Source of the DNA: an uncultured Ruminococcus sp. | GTDB lineage: Bacteria > Bacillota > Clostridia > Oscillospirales > Ruminococcaceae | DNA length: 47,742 nucleotides | Direction of reading: 5' to 3' | NCBI GenBank assembly: GCA_945877315.1 | Contig: CAMCRP010000021.1 | Coordinates: 1 to 47,742 of the forward strand | Part shown: one piece after another, positions 1 to 6,915 of the stretch | Numbering within the stretch: position 1 is the stretch's first letter | Layout: each line of letters opens with the position of its first letter | The notes under the pieces: model-generated | Database searches by the model: none | Seen by the model: only the letters and a program-made list of their open reading frames with translations | What the model was told of the DNA's origin: nothing | Translations under genes and position numbers: made by a program

Positions 1-184
1 CGGCTCTGTCATCGTCAAGCTCTATCCTGCTGTCTGTAAGCCTTGTAACCTCATTGCAGGCATCACCATACCCTGCAAGTGCGGCAAACGGAGCAAACTG
101 TGCAGCTCTGTTGTATAAAGACATAGGGTAATGTTTTTTCAATACCGGGTGCGGAAGATTGATTATGTTATCATACCATGGCAA
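1..184 (-). CDS. YolD-like family protein, N-terminal part, runs off the left edge
   Basis: The minus strand reads through an open frame to the window edge. It contains INLPHP, then MSLYNRAAQFAPFAALAGY, then LTDSRIELDDD, the typical start of the YolD-like small proteins of Ruminococcus and Clostridia, often found beside Y-family polymerase (UmuC/DinB) genes. No ATG is available in frame. The frame opens after a TAA, so I place the start at the TTG at 184-182, giving a start like MPWYDNIINLPHP, but no good ribosome site precedes it. The start overlaps the divergent ATG at 178, so one or both 5' ends may be a recombination junction. The family is recognised by sequence look only. Confidence 0.6.
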   Translation of the reverse strand, partial: MPWYDNIINLPHPVLKKHYPMSLYNRAAQFAPFAALAGYGDACNEVTRLTDSRIELDDDRA

Positions 185-659
185 AAGAAGTTATCACAGA
201 GCATAACACGCTCGATTTTGAAAATCTTGTTTCAATTCGTGCTAATTTAAGACAGAACGATTTGATTCAGATTTTTCAAGAGATAAATCGGGTTATTAAA
301 GAAAGTACAACTGAAAAAACGGTCCGGTTATTACTGCAACATATTCAAGTCAGATGGAAGATGAAGAAATGGTTATGGACATGGAGATTCTTTGTCCGGT
401 AAAAAATAAGATAGAATTGCCGGACGGTTATGTATTTAAACCGTTATTTCATCTTGTTAATGCTGTTAAACTCGAATATGAAGGGCATCCGAATGAAGCA
501 GCTTCTATAGTACAAAACGCTCTGCAATATATTGCAGAAAGAAACTGGATGCCTATTACACCGATTTATAACATTGTAAACTATGAGCCAAAATCAAAAG
601 AAGAACTTGAAAAATATGCCATGAGTATATATATTGGAGTTAGCGAGAATATTTTGTAA
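178..659 (+). pseudogene. GyrI-like/AraC effector-binding-domain protein, frameshifted
   Basis: Two overlapping frames form one protein. The first (from ATG 178) reads MAKEVITEHNT...INRVIKESTTEK. The second picks up directly with GPVITATYSSQMEDEEMVMD and runs to the stop at 657-659. The switch lies in a run of six A at 314-319 and needs a -1 shift, as if one A had been lost. The joined protein of about 160 residues resembles the effector-binding domain found alone or behind AraC/MerR regulators, with the usual GPVI...Y...M..EI.CPV pattern. No DNA-binding domain is visible upstream. It is either a recent pseudogene, a sequencing error, or slippage-dependent. The bases around the A-run do not make a proper X XXY YYZ slippery heptamer in the zero frame. 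Confidence 0.6.
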
Positions 660-667
660 AATTCATA

Positions 668-696
668 TTGACATTCATAGTGTATTTTGGTATAAT
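668..696 (+). promoter_or_regulatory. Consensus sigma-A promoter of the bacteriocin locus
   Basis: TTGACA at 668-673 and TATAAT at 691-696 are separated by exactly 17 bp. Transcription would start near 703, leaving a leader of about 130 nt before the first bacteriocin gene. No ORF with a ribosome site is seen in that leader. Confidence 0.8.
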
Positions 697-833
697 GAAA
701 TGAGAAAAGCGTACGGTTTCTTTGCTTGTTATGCCTTAATATAAGTACTATTTTGTGTTATGTAAATTAATTGGTGTATGTGTAAACCATTTTATTTATG
801 TGATATGAAATAAGAAAAAGGGGGGAAATCGTA

Positions 834-974
834 ATGCAATTTGCTGAACTTTCTATGTATGATTTGCTGGAAGTTGAAGGAGGCGGTCTTCTGGACTTCA
901 TGGGTGACATTTATAGTGGTTGGTGCAGTATGTGGAAAGACTTTGGAAAGTCTATTTATTATGCAACACACTAA
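834..974 (+). CDS. Double-glycine-leader bacteriocin-like peptide 1 (46 aa)
   Basis: ATG 834 follows a strong G-rich ribosome site (AAAAAGGGGGG) at proper spacing. The leader reads MQFAELSMYDLLEVEGGG, with the hydrophobic spacing and terminal glycines of peptides cut and exported by bacteriocin ABC transporters with a C39 peptidase domain. Cleavage after the glycines leaves a core of about 28 residues rich in aromatics (LLDFMGDIYSG, then WCSMWKDFGKSIYY) with a single Cys. Class II bacteriocin is the natural call; a signalling pheromone is possible. No transporter is in the window, so export must be supplied from elsewhere. The gene is followed 33 nt later by a second GG peptide, as in two-peptide (class IIb) systems. 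Confidence 0.7.
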   Translation: MQFAELSMYDLLEVEGGGLLDFMGDIYSGWCSMWKDFGKSIYYATH

Positions 975-1007
975 CAATTGAATTTATGGAAAGGTTGGTT
1001 CAACATT

Positions 1008-1181
1008 ATGGAAAGATATTACGGCTTTGATGTTCTCGGTGTAGAAGAAGAACAAAATGTTGATGGCGGTATTGCATTTGGTACAGCTTGTCTGATTATT
1101 GGTGGTAGCGTTCTCCTTATTTCTGCAGGGGTTTCTGCTTTTAATGGTTATTGGGAAGCAAAGAACGCTGCCAGAAAGTAA
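1008..1181 (+). CDS. Double-glycine-leader bacteriocin-like peptide 2 (57 aa)
   Basis: I take ATG 1008 as start, since the leader then reads MERYYGFDVLGVEEEQNVDGG, a normal length for a GG leader; the frame also opens at a TTG at 978. A purine-rich GGAAAGG lies about 13 nt upstream, so translation may be coupled to peptide 1. The predicted core of 36 residues is hydrophobic and glycine-rich (IIGGSVLLISAG), ending in a charged tail (YWEAKNAARK). Glycine-containing helices of this kind are usual in class IIb bacteriocins, where two different peptides pair in the target membrane. Peptide 1 is the likely partner. Confidence 0.7.
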   Translation: MERYYGFDVLGVEEEQNVDGGIAFGTACLIIGGSVLLISAGVSAFNGYWEAKNAARK

Positions 1182-1211
1182 ATTTGTCTTTGTTGAAAGA
1201 AAAATGCAGGT

Positions 1212-1361
1212 ATGTTGGAATTCTTAATAAGTCATAAAGATATTATACTCTCTACTGTTGCAACAGTTATTTTGCTCATACTGATGATTTCTTGCTATAC
1301 TGGATGGGTTAACTTGTGGCACGATTTTGGAGAGAATCTGTATCACTTCTTTAACAAGTAA
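1212..1361 (+). CDS. Small membrane peptide with a tail like bacteriocin peptide 1 (49 aa)
   Basis: ATG 1212 opens a 49-codon frame 30 nt after peptide 2. The N-terminal half is a hydrophobic helix (IILSTVATVILLILMISC) with no GG leader. The C-terminal part, YTGWVNLWHDFGENLYHF, matches the core of peptide 1, YSGWCSMWKDFGKSIYY, nearly position by position. It may be a leaderless membrane-anchored relative of the bacteriocin, an immunity or decoy peptide, or a degenerated paralogue. The upstream purine stretch (GAAAGAAAAATGCAGG) is a modest ribosome site. Function is inferred from position and similarity only. Confidence 0.55.
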   Translation: MLEFLISHKDIILSTVATVILLILMISCYTGWVNLWHDFGENLYHFFNK

Positions 1362-1471
1362 ATGACTAACAAATAAATAGCTGCAATGGCTGATTATCTG
1401 TTACTGTTTTTTCAGGTGGTCAGCTATTGTGGCATTTTTATATACATATTAACAAAAGGAATGAAAATAAA

Positions 1472-2311
1472 ATGGATAAACGGAACCAAGCACAGGTAAA
1501 TGCTACACATAAAGAAAAACTAAAAGCCATTATCTCATGCATTGCAACTTTATTTATATTTTTGGCGACTGGATTGGTTTTAAGTGTTCTAAGAGGTTTC
1601 TTAGGAGAATTATTCTCTTTTGATTCTGATTCAATTGTTATAAAAAATATATTTAATATTTCAGCTTATATAATTTCTGGAGTAATAACGTGCATACTTG
1701 TCTATAAAGATAGTGGGATATCTTTAAAATCAGCTTTTTCAATTAAAAAAATTGATTTTTCTATTATCATAGCAGGAACGTTTGGTATTCATGCACTGCA
1801 AGATATAATTCTACAATGCGTGGCATTAGCTTTATCTAATAATATACATACCGATGCTTCTAATGAAACATCATTTACGTTAGTTACTATAATTGAGTTA
1901 ATTTTTATTGCACCAATTATTGAAGAAATTGTATTCAGATTTGCTGAAATTGAGTTGTTGCGTGGCAAATTTAAAAAAGTCTTCATATGTATCGTTATAT
2001 CATTTACATTTGCAATATGCCACGGTTACGGAATACAAGGCATTACCTCTATGTTTACTTTTTCTCTTTTCTTATGTTTAATATATTACCGCTTTCAGAA
2101 TTTAGTATATCCTATCGCAATACATATGTTTCGTAATGCTATAGCATTTCTTTATACAGATAAAATTCACTTTTTGGGTTCACCAATAGCAATAAAAAAT
2201 AATGGATTTATAGTTTATTCGAATCCTATTATAGTTATTGATGTATTTATTCTTATAGCAGTTTTAATTTATGCAAAATTATATTATATTCCTAAATATG
2301 TAAAAAAATAA
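1472..2311 (+). CDS. CPBP-family intramembrane metalloprotease, probable bacteriocin immunity protein
   Basis: The protein of 279 residues has about eight hydrophobic segments and the CPBP/Abi motifs in order: EEIVFR (about residues 151-156), a His in CHG (about 184) and HMFRNA with His and Asn (about 218-222). These residues bind the catalytic metal in the Rce1-type glutamate proteases. In lactic acid bacteria, CPBP proteins beside class II bacteriocin genes give self-immunity, and that is the likely job here, just downstream of two GG peptides. The frame opens earlier at a TTG (1427), but ATG 1472, 11 nt after AAAAGGA, is the better start. It is probably cotranscribed with the peptides; a hairpin with a T-run follows. 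Confidence 0.75.
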   Translation: MDKRNQAQVNATHKEKLKAIISCIATLFIFLATGLVLSVLRGFLGELFSFDSDSIVIKNIFNISAYIISGVITCILVYKDSGISLKSAFSIKKIDFSIIIAGTFGIHALQDIILQCVALALSNNIHTDASNETSFTLVTIIELIFIAPIIEEIVFRFAEIELLRGKFKKVFICIVISFTFAICHGYGIQGITSMFTFSLFLCLIYYRFQNLVYPIAIHMFRNAIAFLYTDKIHFLGSPIAIKNNGFIVYSNPIIVIDVFILIAVLIYAKLYYIPKYVKK

Positions 2312-2370
2312 GAATACTATCTACAATTATCTCAAAAATTGGTATAAATCACATAATAAAATAGAATTGT

Positions 2371-2399
2371 AAAAATCACCTCAAATTTTTGTGATTTTT
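2371..2399 (+). terminator. Hairpin terminator after the CPBP gene
   Basis: A 9-bp stem (AAAAATCAC with GTGATTTTT) encloses an 11-nt loop and ends in a T-run. It is AT-rich and so only moderately strong. It lies about 60 nt after the CPBP stop codon. Confidence 0.5.
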
Positions 2400-2520
2400 T
2401 GTGCAGATTTATATAATTTTTTCTATCAAAAAAACATATTGGAAAAATCGGAAAAACGAATACATATCTTTACCTTATTATGTTTATTTGTTAAATTAAA
2501 AACAGTATAATTGAAATAGA

Positions 2521-2829
2521 CTATGCAGAGATAACTTCGGTAAGCTGATTACACCAAATTACATCTCTGACCATTTCAAAGTTGTAATCAAAAGGAACAA
2601 TCTCAGATACCTTCGTTTCCACGATTTGCGTCATTCCTGTGCAAGCCTTCTGGTTGCCAATGGAGTGCCAATGAAGGCAATACAGGAATGGCTCGGTCAT
2701 ACAACCTTTAATGTTACAGCTAATTTCTACAGTCATCTTGATTATCAGTCCAAAATTGATTCTGCTGAAACAATTGCAAGAATTCTTGACGGAGATAAAA
2801 AAGAAAATATCAGCAAAGATGCAGAATAA
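2521..2829 (+). pseudogene. Tyrosine recombinase/integrase, C-terminal fragment
   Basis: The frame is open from just after a TGA at about 2512 and reads DNFGKLITPNYISDHF, then FHDLRHSCASLLVANGVPMK, WLGHTTFNVTANFYSHL and the stop at 2829. These are the second half of the phage-type integrase core: H-x-x-R in HDLRHS, the GH box, and the nucleophile Tyr in NFYSHL. The N-terminal arm- and core-binding domains and the first catalytic Arg and Lys are absent, so the gene is a remnant and cannot be active alone. It points at the tRNA-like att fragment 44 nt downstream, the usual layout at the end of an integrative element. Confidence 0.8.
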
Positions 2830-2834
2830 AAAAA

Positions 2835-2862
2835 GAAAAGACACATAAAAATGTGCCTTTTC
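2835..2862 (+). terminator. Weak hairpin after the integrase remnant
   Basis: AAAAGACACA pairs imperfectly with TGTGCCTTTT around a short A-rich loop. It may be the original integrase terminator. The stem contains a mismatch. Confidence 0.35.
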
Positions 2863-2872
2863 AAACCATAAA

Positions 2873-2897
2873 TGGTGCCGCTGACCGGACTTGAACC
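2873..2897 (-). other. tRNA 3'-end fragment, probable attachment-site remnant
   Basis: Read on the minus strand, the 25 nt are a T-loop (TTCAAGT), the 3' half of the T stem (CCGGT), a 3' acceptor strand (CAGCGGC), a discriminator A and CCA. The matching 5' halves are missing: the bases before TTCAAGT do not pair with CCGGT and there is no anticodon arm. Integrative elements that use tRNA genes carry just such a 3' piece in their att site, and the integrase remnant sits right beside it. The rest of the tRNA gene has been replaced. Confidence 0.65.
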
Positions 2898-3035
2898 TGC
2901 CAAATCAAATTCTGTGCTTCTTTATTAATCTGTCAGAAATGCCTATTCTACAAGGTTTTATGACAACTTACGCAAATTCGGCTTCGGTAATTTCGGGTAT
3001 CTTTTCGCGGCTTTAAAGACCAAATAAAGACCAAA

Positions 3036-3077
3036 GACCAATGCATATTTCTGCATAATACACTCCGCTTGAGTTGA
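3036..3077. repeat. 42-bp direct repeat, left copy
   Basis: The stretch starting GACCAATGCATATTTCTGCA is identical over 42 bp to 21557-21598. Similarity continues outwards in weaker form, for example AAATTCTGTGCTT and CTATTCTACA upstream of both copies. The two copies bracket 18.5 kb of minus-strand genes. Confidence 0.85.
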
Positions 3078-3102
3078 TAAAATTCAGCGGAGTGTTGTTT
3101 TT
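3060..3102. terminator. Hairpin terminator within the repeated segment
   Basis: ACACTCCGCT (3060-3069) pairs perfectly with AGCGGAGTGT (3086-3095) and is followed on the plus strand by a T-rich run. The right-hand repeat copy keeps the first arm but has a damaged second arm. Confidence 0.6.
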
Positions 3103-3188
3103 TATGCTGAATTATTTTCAATACTCCCTTATACATATACCACTCCACTTTCCTCATATGTAGGATATATTACCATATAACCAATAGA

Positions 3189-3287
3189 TTAAGAATCGAG
3201 TACATCATAATTTGACGACAAGTCAAATGCTAAACATTCCGTAATTGCTGCATTCAAGGTTGCCGCATCAAAACATACCGAATCCAT
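3189..3287 (-). pseudogene. Short decayed gene remnant (about 32 codons)
   Basis: The minus-strand frame reads MDSVCFDAATLNAAITECLA and ends in YDVLDS before a TAA. Upstream, interrupted pieces such as DENISIAFVE continue in other frames to about 3370. The composition looks like protein, but the frame is broken several times and the start has no ribosome site. I do not recognise the family. The 2830-3418 stretch otherwise holds only the att fragment, the repeat and the hairpins. Confidence 0.25.
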
Positions 3288-3418
3288 GTGAAACAAAAAG
3301 TTCACTATACAAGGCTCTTCTTCATATCCTACTCAACAAAAGCGATTGAAATATTTTCATCTGCAAAGCTCTATTATGCTCTTTCAATGTTTATAGAACC
3401 TTAACTTGGCTAGATTAA

Positions 3419-3979
3419 TTAAGGAAGCTTAAATACATAGCCGTCAAGGAAATCGACCCATTCATCGTCATTTGCTTTGTAATCAATCAGACCCAATGAG
3501 TAGCCAGTGCAGGCAACAGTACCTGATTGGCTAATATAAATTGTTATCCCATTTTTTATTGAAGTTTTTTCAAAAAATTCTTTTATTCTGATTTTTATGG
3601 TTTCTGGACTATTCATCGCTTCATCGTGCATTCCTTTTTTCCATGCTTTAAATATATCTCTACATCTCATAGCATCAATTAGTTTAGTATATTCAATTTC
3701 ATCTTTCACTTGAATACCAGGCTTTCCAAGAATATTAGAAACGCAAATTTCATTATCCTCATTAACAATATTGTTAATAATAGCTGCTGTTTCGACACAC
3801 CTAATTTCCGGGCTTGAATATACAGTTATTTTTTTATTTAACATACATAATAAATTACCGAATTCTATTATATCCCTTTTTCCTTTATCAGTTAAGCAGT
3901 AATTATTTATATCTTTTTCTCCATGCCTAATAAAAACACATAAATTATCCGTATTTTTCAATTTGTTGATATTAATCAT
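3419..3979 (-). CDS. Histidine-phosphatase-superfamily protein (SixA/PGAM-like), possibly inactive
   Basis: The 186-residue protein begins with VFIRHGEKD (about residues 16-23), the RHG box of the branch-1 histidine phosphatases, followed by LTDKGKRDI and VYSSPEIRCVETA, the conserved middle Arg and Glu region. Members remove phosphate from sugars or phosphohistidine. The usual second catalytic His (VSHGG-like) is replaced: the matching strand reads IYISQSGTVAC (about residue 150), so Gln or Ser stands where His is expected. This suggests reduced or altered activity, perhaps substrate binding. It is the last gene of the sugar-pathway operon, three nucleotides after the GmhA-like isomerase gene, so a sugar phosphate is the likely ligand. 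Confidence 0.7.
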   Translation of the reverse strand: MININKLKNTDNLCVFIRHGEKDINNYCLTDKGKRDIIEFGNLLCMLNKKITVYSSPEIRCVETAAIINNIVNEDNEICVSNILGKPGIQVKDEIEYTKLIDAMRCRDIFKAWKKGMHDEAMNSPETIKIRIKEFFEKTSIKNGITIYISQSGTVACTGYSLGLIDYKANDDEWVDFLDGYVFKLP

Positions 3980-3982
3980 TTA

Positions 3983-4546
3983 TCACGCCTTACTTTCTCT
4001 GATTATTGAAGAAATAAGATGACAACACAGCATATGAAGGTCCTCAGAGATCTGCATATTGTTTACCGAAGCATGAAAACAATAATCAGATAACGCTTTT
4101 AGCATCCCACCATCAAACCCTACAAAAGAAATTACAGCATTACCTTTGCTTTTAGCATATTCTGCCGCTCTGATTACGTTATTGGAATTCCCACTGCCGG
4201 AAATCGTAATTAAAACATCATTTTTCTTCAGCAAATATTTCAATTGATATAGAAAAACATCATCATAGGAATAATCATTTGAAGCTGCTGTTAGTGTTGA
4301 TATATTGTCTGTCAAGCAAACAGCAGGCATAGTTTCTTTTGCAATGGAAAAAGCCTTATTCAAATCAGTTTGAAAATGTGAAGCCGTGGAAGCAGAACCG
4401 CCATTTCCACATATGTATATTTTACCGCCAGCATCATTTGTTCTAAGCAAAATATCATAAATATCGCAAATCTCACAGTAATTAATATTTTTGCAAGAGT
4501 CAATTACTGTTTCTATATAATTATCAATAAACACCTCAGTATTCAT
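3983..4546 (-). CDS. gmhA: SIS-domain sugar isomerase, GmhA (phosphoheptose isomerase)-like
   Basis: The 187-residue SIS protein has ICGNGGSASTASHFQTDLNK (about residues 44-63), ITISGSGNSNNVIRAAEYAK and SEDLHMLCCHLI near the end, all hallmarks of sedoheptulose-7-phosphate isomerase. GmhA makes D-glycero-D-manno-heptose 7-phosphate, the first step towards nucleotide heptoses. The related DiaA proteins share the fold but not usually this gene context. ATG 4546 has AGAGGATC at good spacing and overlaps the upstream gene by 11 nt. With the HAD protein, phosphatase and nucleotidyltransferase it suggests a heptose or similar sugar branch. No HldE/GmhB-like gene is recognised with confidence. Confidence 0.75.
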   Translation of the reverse strand: MNTEVFIDNYIETVIDSCKNINYCEICDIYDILLRTNDAGGKIYICGNGGSASTASHFQTDLNKAFSIAKETMPAVCLTDNISTLTAASNDYSYDDVFLYQLKYLLKKNDVLITISGSGNSNNVIRAAEYAKSKGNAVISFVGFDGGMLKALSDYCFHASVNNMQISEDLHMLCCHLISSIIRESKA

Positions 4547-5753
4547 TAAAAAGATCCTCTCTTAAAAATTGCAAAATATCTTCAAACAATTCCTTATAAT
4601 ACCCACTTTGATAATGCGATGGCGAAGCTCCACCAATAATTGGACTATGAATATCACTCTTCCATAATGTTTTTCTCTTATCAATATAAATTGCATCGGG
4701 GATTTCTTCTAAGAATATCTTATCAGCCTTATCCCAATTTTCGTTTGTATTGGTTATCCATCCTGTTTTATCACTCCATGCAGATGTTTGATGAAGTTCT
4801 TCATCAATTTTAAATTTACTAAGTCTGCCACCGATCAGAACAACATTTTTGATATTATACGAATCTATCGTTTTACGGAAATTCATAATACTTTTCTTGT
4901 ATAGTTCCAAATGCTTTTGAGTCCCCGGATAAATGATCTCACACGAAGAAAAGAACCGCTTAAAAATAGATTCAGACAGGTACTTATTGTATGTTAAATA
5001 TGAATTATCATCGTATTTAATTATCGGAGTGGTTGCATCTATATAATTATCTGCAACAACTAATCTAAAAGCATTATCTCTGAAAATAGTTGCGATATCT
5101 TTTTTAAATTCTATTCCAACATATTTACCAGCATCGCCAATTACCAAGTCTTCGATTTTGGAATAATCATATTTGATTTCATCTGAAAAAATTGAAATAA
5201 ATGAATTATGAAATATCGTCCTGCTTACATTAAAATATTTCTTATATGTCGGATTAAAATATTCGTCTGATTTAAATATACTTCTGCTGAAGCATGTGCC
5301 AATATTCAATGTTTCAATGGGCAATTCTTCTATATTTTCAAAAAATAATTTATTTTTATGCTGAAGATTAATGCCAGACTCTGTCAATACAACGTTTTGA
5401 GGAACAGAATTGGTCTCGCTGAATAAAATTGATCCTTCTATAGCGATAGATATGCTGTTGAAACATTGGCTTCCAATCTTTTCAGGTACTTTATAACTTA
5501 TTCTTCTAAATGTCGTACATAACGAGAGTTTAAATACTTGTCCCGGGAAACGTTTAATGAACCCGTATAAATTCCGATATTCTATTACAATGCGTTTATT
5601 ATCATTGTCAACATTGATATAAAAAATATCCGGATAATGCTTATTTTTATTTTCTAACCATGCTTCTATTCTTTCCGAGCCATCAAAATTAATAATAATC
5701 TCGTCCTTGTTTATGACAATATCATTGATAATAACTTCGTTCATATTACTCAT
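4536..5753 (-). CDS. SGNH-hydrolase-like protein, resembles DUF6270
   Basis: The protein of 405 residues has no signal peptide. Around residue 150 it reads LNIGTCFSRSIF, which looks like the block-I nucleophile region (GxCxxR/S) of DUF6270 proteins in polysaccharide loci. The C-terminal part has VVLIGGRLS and ends with SPSHYQSGYYKEL, in which the HY pair could supply the distal catalytic His. The first 140 residues are a separate beta-rich region with no family I can name. DUF6270 proteins are thought to modify glycans, possibly as acyl-transferring or deacylating enzymes. The gene overlaps both neighbours (8 nt upstream, 11 nt downstream), so it is translated as part of the operon. Confidence 0.5.
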   Translation of the reverse strand: MSNMNEVIINDIVINKDEIIINFDGSERIEAWLENKNKHYPDIFYINVDNDNKRIVIEYRNLYGFIKRFPGQVFKLSLCTTFRRISYKVPEKIGSQCFNSISIAIEGSILFSETNSVPQNVVLTESGINLQHKNKLFFENIEELPIETLNIGTCFSRSIFKSDEYFNPTYKKYFNVSRTIFHNSFISIFSDEIKYDYSKIEDLVIGDAGKYVGIEFKKDIATIFRDNAFRLVVADNYIDATTPIIKYDDNSYLTYNKYLSESIFKRFFSSCEIIYPGTQKHLELYKKSIMNFRKTIDSYNIKNVVLIGGRLSKFKIDEELHQTSAWSDKTGWITNTNENWDKADKIFLEEIPDAIYIDKRKTLWKSDIHSPIIGGASPSHYQSGYYKELFEDILQFLREDLFNEY

Positions 5754-6912
5754 TGATTATTCTCCATCCATTAAGAATCACAGTATTAAGTTCATTAATA
5801 GACATTAATATTTTATCCATCAGATCTGCTTCATTATATTCTTCATACAGCATATCATTCAGGACCTGCTTAGGAAAATGATTATGGCATCGAGTGCTTA
5901 AAAGAATACCGTTCTTTTTTAATAACAGTTCTAATTTGTCCCAATAAAAAATCATTTTAATAAGGGTATTTTTTAACGATACTATGTAGTTTTCTCCAAA
6001 ATAACTCTTTAATTCACTGCTATCAAAAACATCATTCATATTCATCGAATACTTATCCAGCCACTTTATCCTCTTTCTTAAAAAAGAAATCATAATATAC
6101 ATTGAAACTATGGTGTTTTTTAATGCCTTTTTGATATATGCTATTTCAATTTCGTCTTCAAATGAATACTCTTTGTAAGCATAAATGTAATTTGAAAAAA
6201 TGTCATTGTGGTTTTCCAGATCAGCCAGATCTTTAATAAAATCATGATCTGTGGAATTCTCAATTATTTGTATAGAATATAAGCAATCAATATTGCATTT
6301 CAATGTATATTTTTCTTTATACCCTTCGATCAGTGAGTTATACTCTCTAACATTTTTTATGTTCATTAAATTTTCAGCCAACGTTTCGGGTCCGCATTTA
6401 TATTCAATCGTTCCATTATCAAATTTCAGAACATATAGATTATCCTTTTCAGTCAGATCATCATAATCGTGGGTTGCTGGATAATGCTGAAATTTACCGT
6501 GTATATGATCAATCGAGCTTTCAAAAACATAAACAATAGAATAATCGATCAATTCTTCAGCACATTCATAAATGTCATTTTTCTCTTCATCATAACAGAA
6601 GGTTAAGTCTATGTCGCTTTCAATCCTATCCGTAAATTTTATCAAGCTTCCAAACTCATAGATTAAGCAGCTTTTTGGTAGATAGCATCTGAACTTATTA
6701 ATAACATCACTAACTACATTTTGCCGAAGGGCACGGTACTTATTTCTAAATTCATTATAGCTTTCCGCATTCTTGTCCCACTTTGCACTATTCGTAATAG
6801 CATATGCATCAAAAATTTTTCTTTTTTCCGAATCAAATTTAGATTTTACAAAAGAAATAAAATCAATGTACTCATCATAACCAATAATTTTAGAAACATC
6901 AAAAACAAACAT
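5746..6912 (-). CDS. Nucleotidyltransferase-fold protein (Pol beta type)
   Basis: The 388-residue protein has the minimal nucleotidyltransferase signature EFGSLIKFTDRIESDIDLTF at about residues 83-102: GS followed by a D-x-D pair that binds metal. A third acidic residue may come from the YKCGPE strand. The rest is helical and has no family I recognise. Such proteins transfer a nucleotide to a small molecule, protein or RNA; in this operon, between a carbamoyltransferase and an SGNH-like protein, nucleotidylation of a sugar or pathway intermediate is plausible. It lacks enough of the CD-NTase pattern to be called a cyclic-nucleotide synthase. It starts 3 nt after the carbamoyltransferase stop. 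Confidence 0.6.
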   Translation of the reverse strand: MFVFDVSKIIGYDEYIDFISFVKSKFDSEKRKIFDAYAITNSAKWDKNAESYNEFRNKYRALRQNVVSDVINKFRCYLPKSCLIYEFGSLIKFTDRIESDIDLTFCYDEEKNDIYECAEELIDYSIVYVFESSIDHIHGKFQHYPATHDYDDLTEKDNLYVLKFDNGTIEYKCGPETLAENLMNIKNVREYNSLIEGYKEKYTLKCNIDCLYSIQIIENSTDHDFIKDLADLENHNDIFSNYIYAYKEYSFEDEIEIAYIKKALKNTIVSMYIMISFLRKRIKWLDKYSMNMNDVFDSSELKSYFGENYIVSLKNTLIKMIFYWDKLELLLKKNGILLSTRCHNHFPKQVLNDMLYEEYNEADLMDKILMSINELNTVILNGWRIINE

Positions 6913-6915
6913 AAA

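Noticed and set aside
792-977. 61-aa minus-strand ORF over the bacteriocin gene
   Set aside because: It has no ribosome site and lies opposite the 46-aa GG-leader peptide, which has a strong ribosome site and a family signature. It is a shadow.
2873-2897. A complete tRNA gene
   Set aside because: Only the T-loop and 3' strands are present; the 5' acceptor, D arm and anticodon arm are missing on the right side.
2948-3157. 69-aa minus-strand ORF across the left repeat
   Set aside because: It spans the direct repeat and terminator hairpin, is not kept open in the right-hand copy, and has no ribosome site.
5746-6912. The nucleotidyltransferase as a CD-NTase that could feed the CARF-like protein
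   Set aside because: Only the generic GS...DxD signature is present, the gene sits in a sugar operon, and it is 36 kb from the CARF operon.
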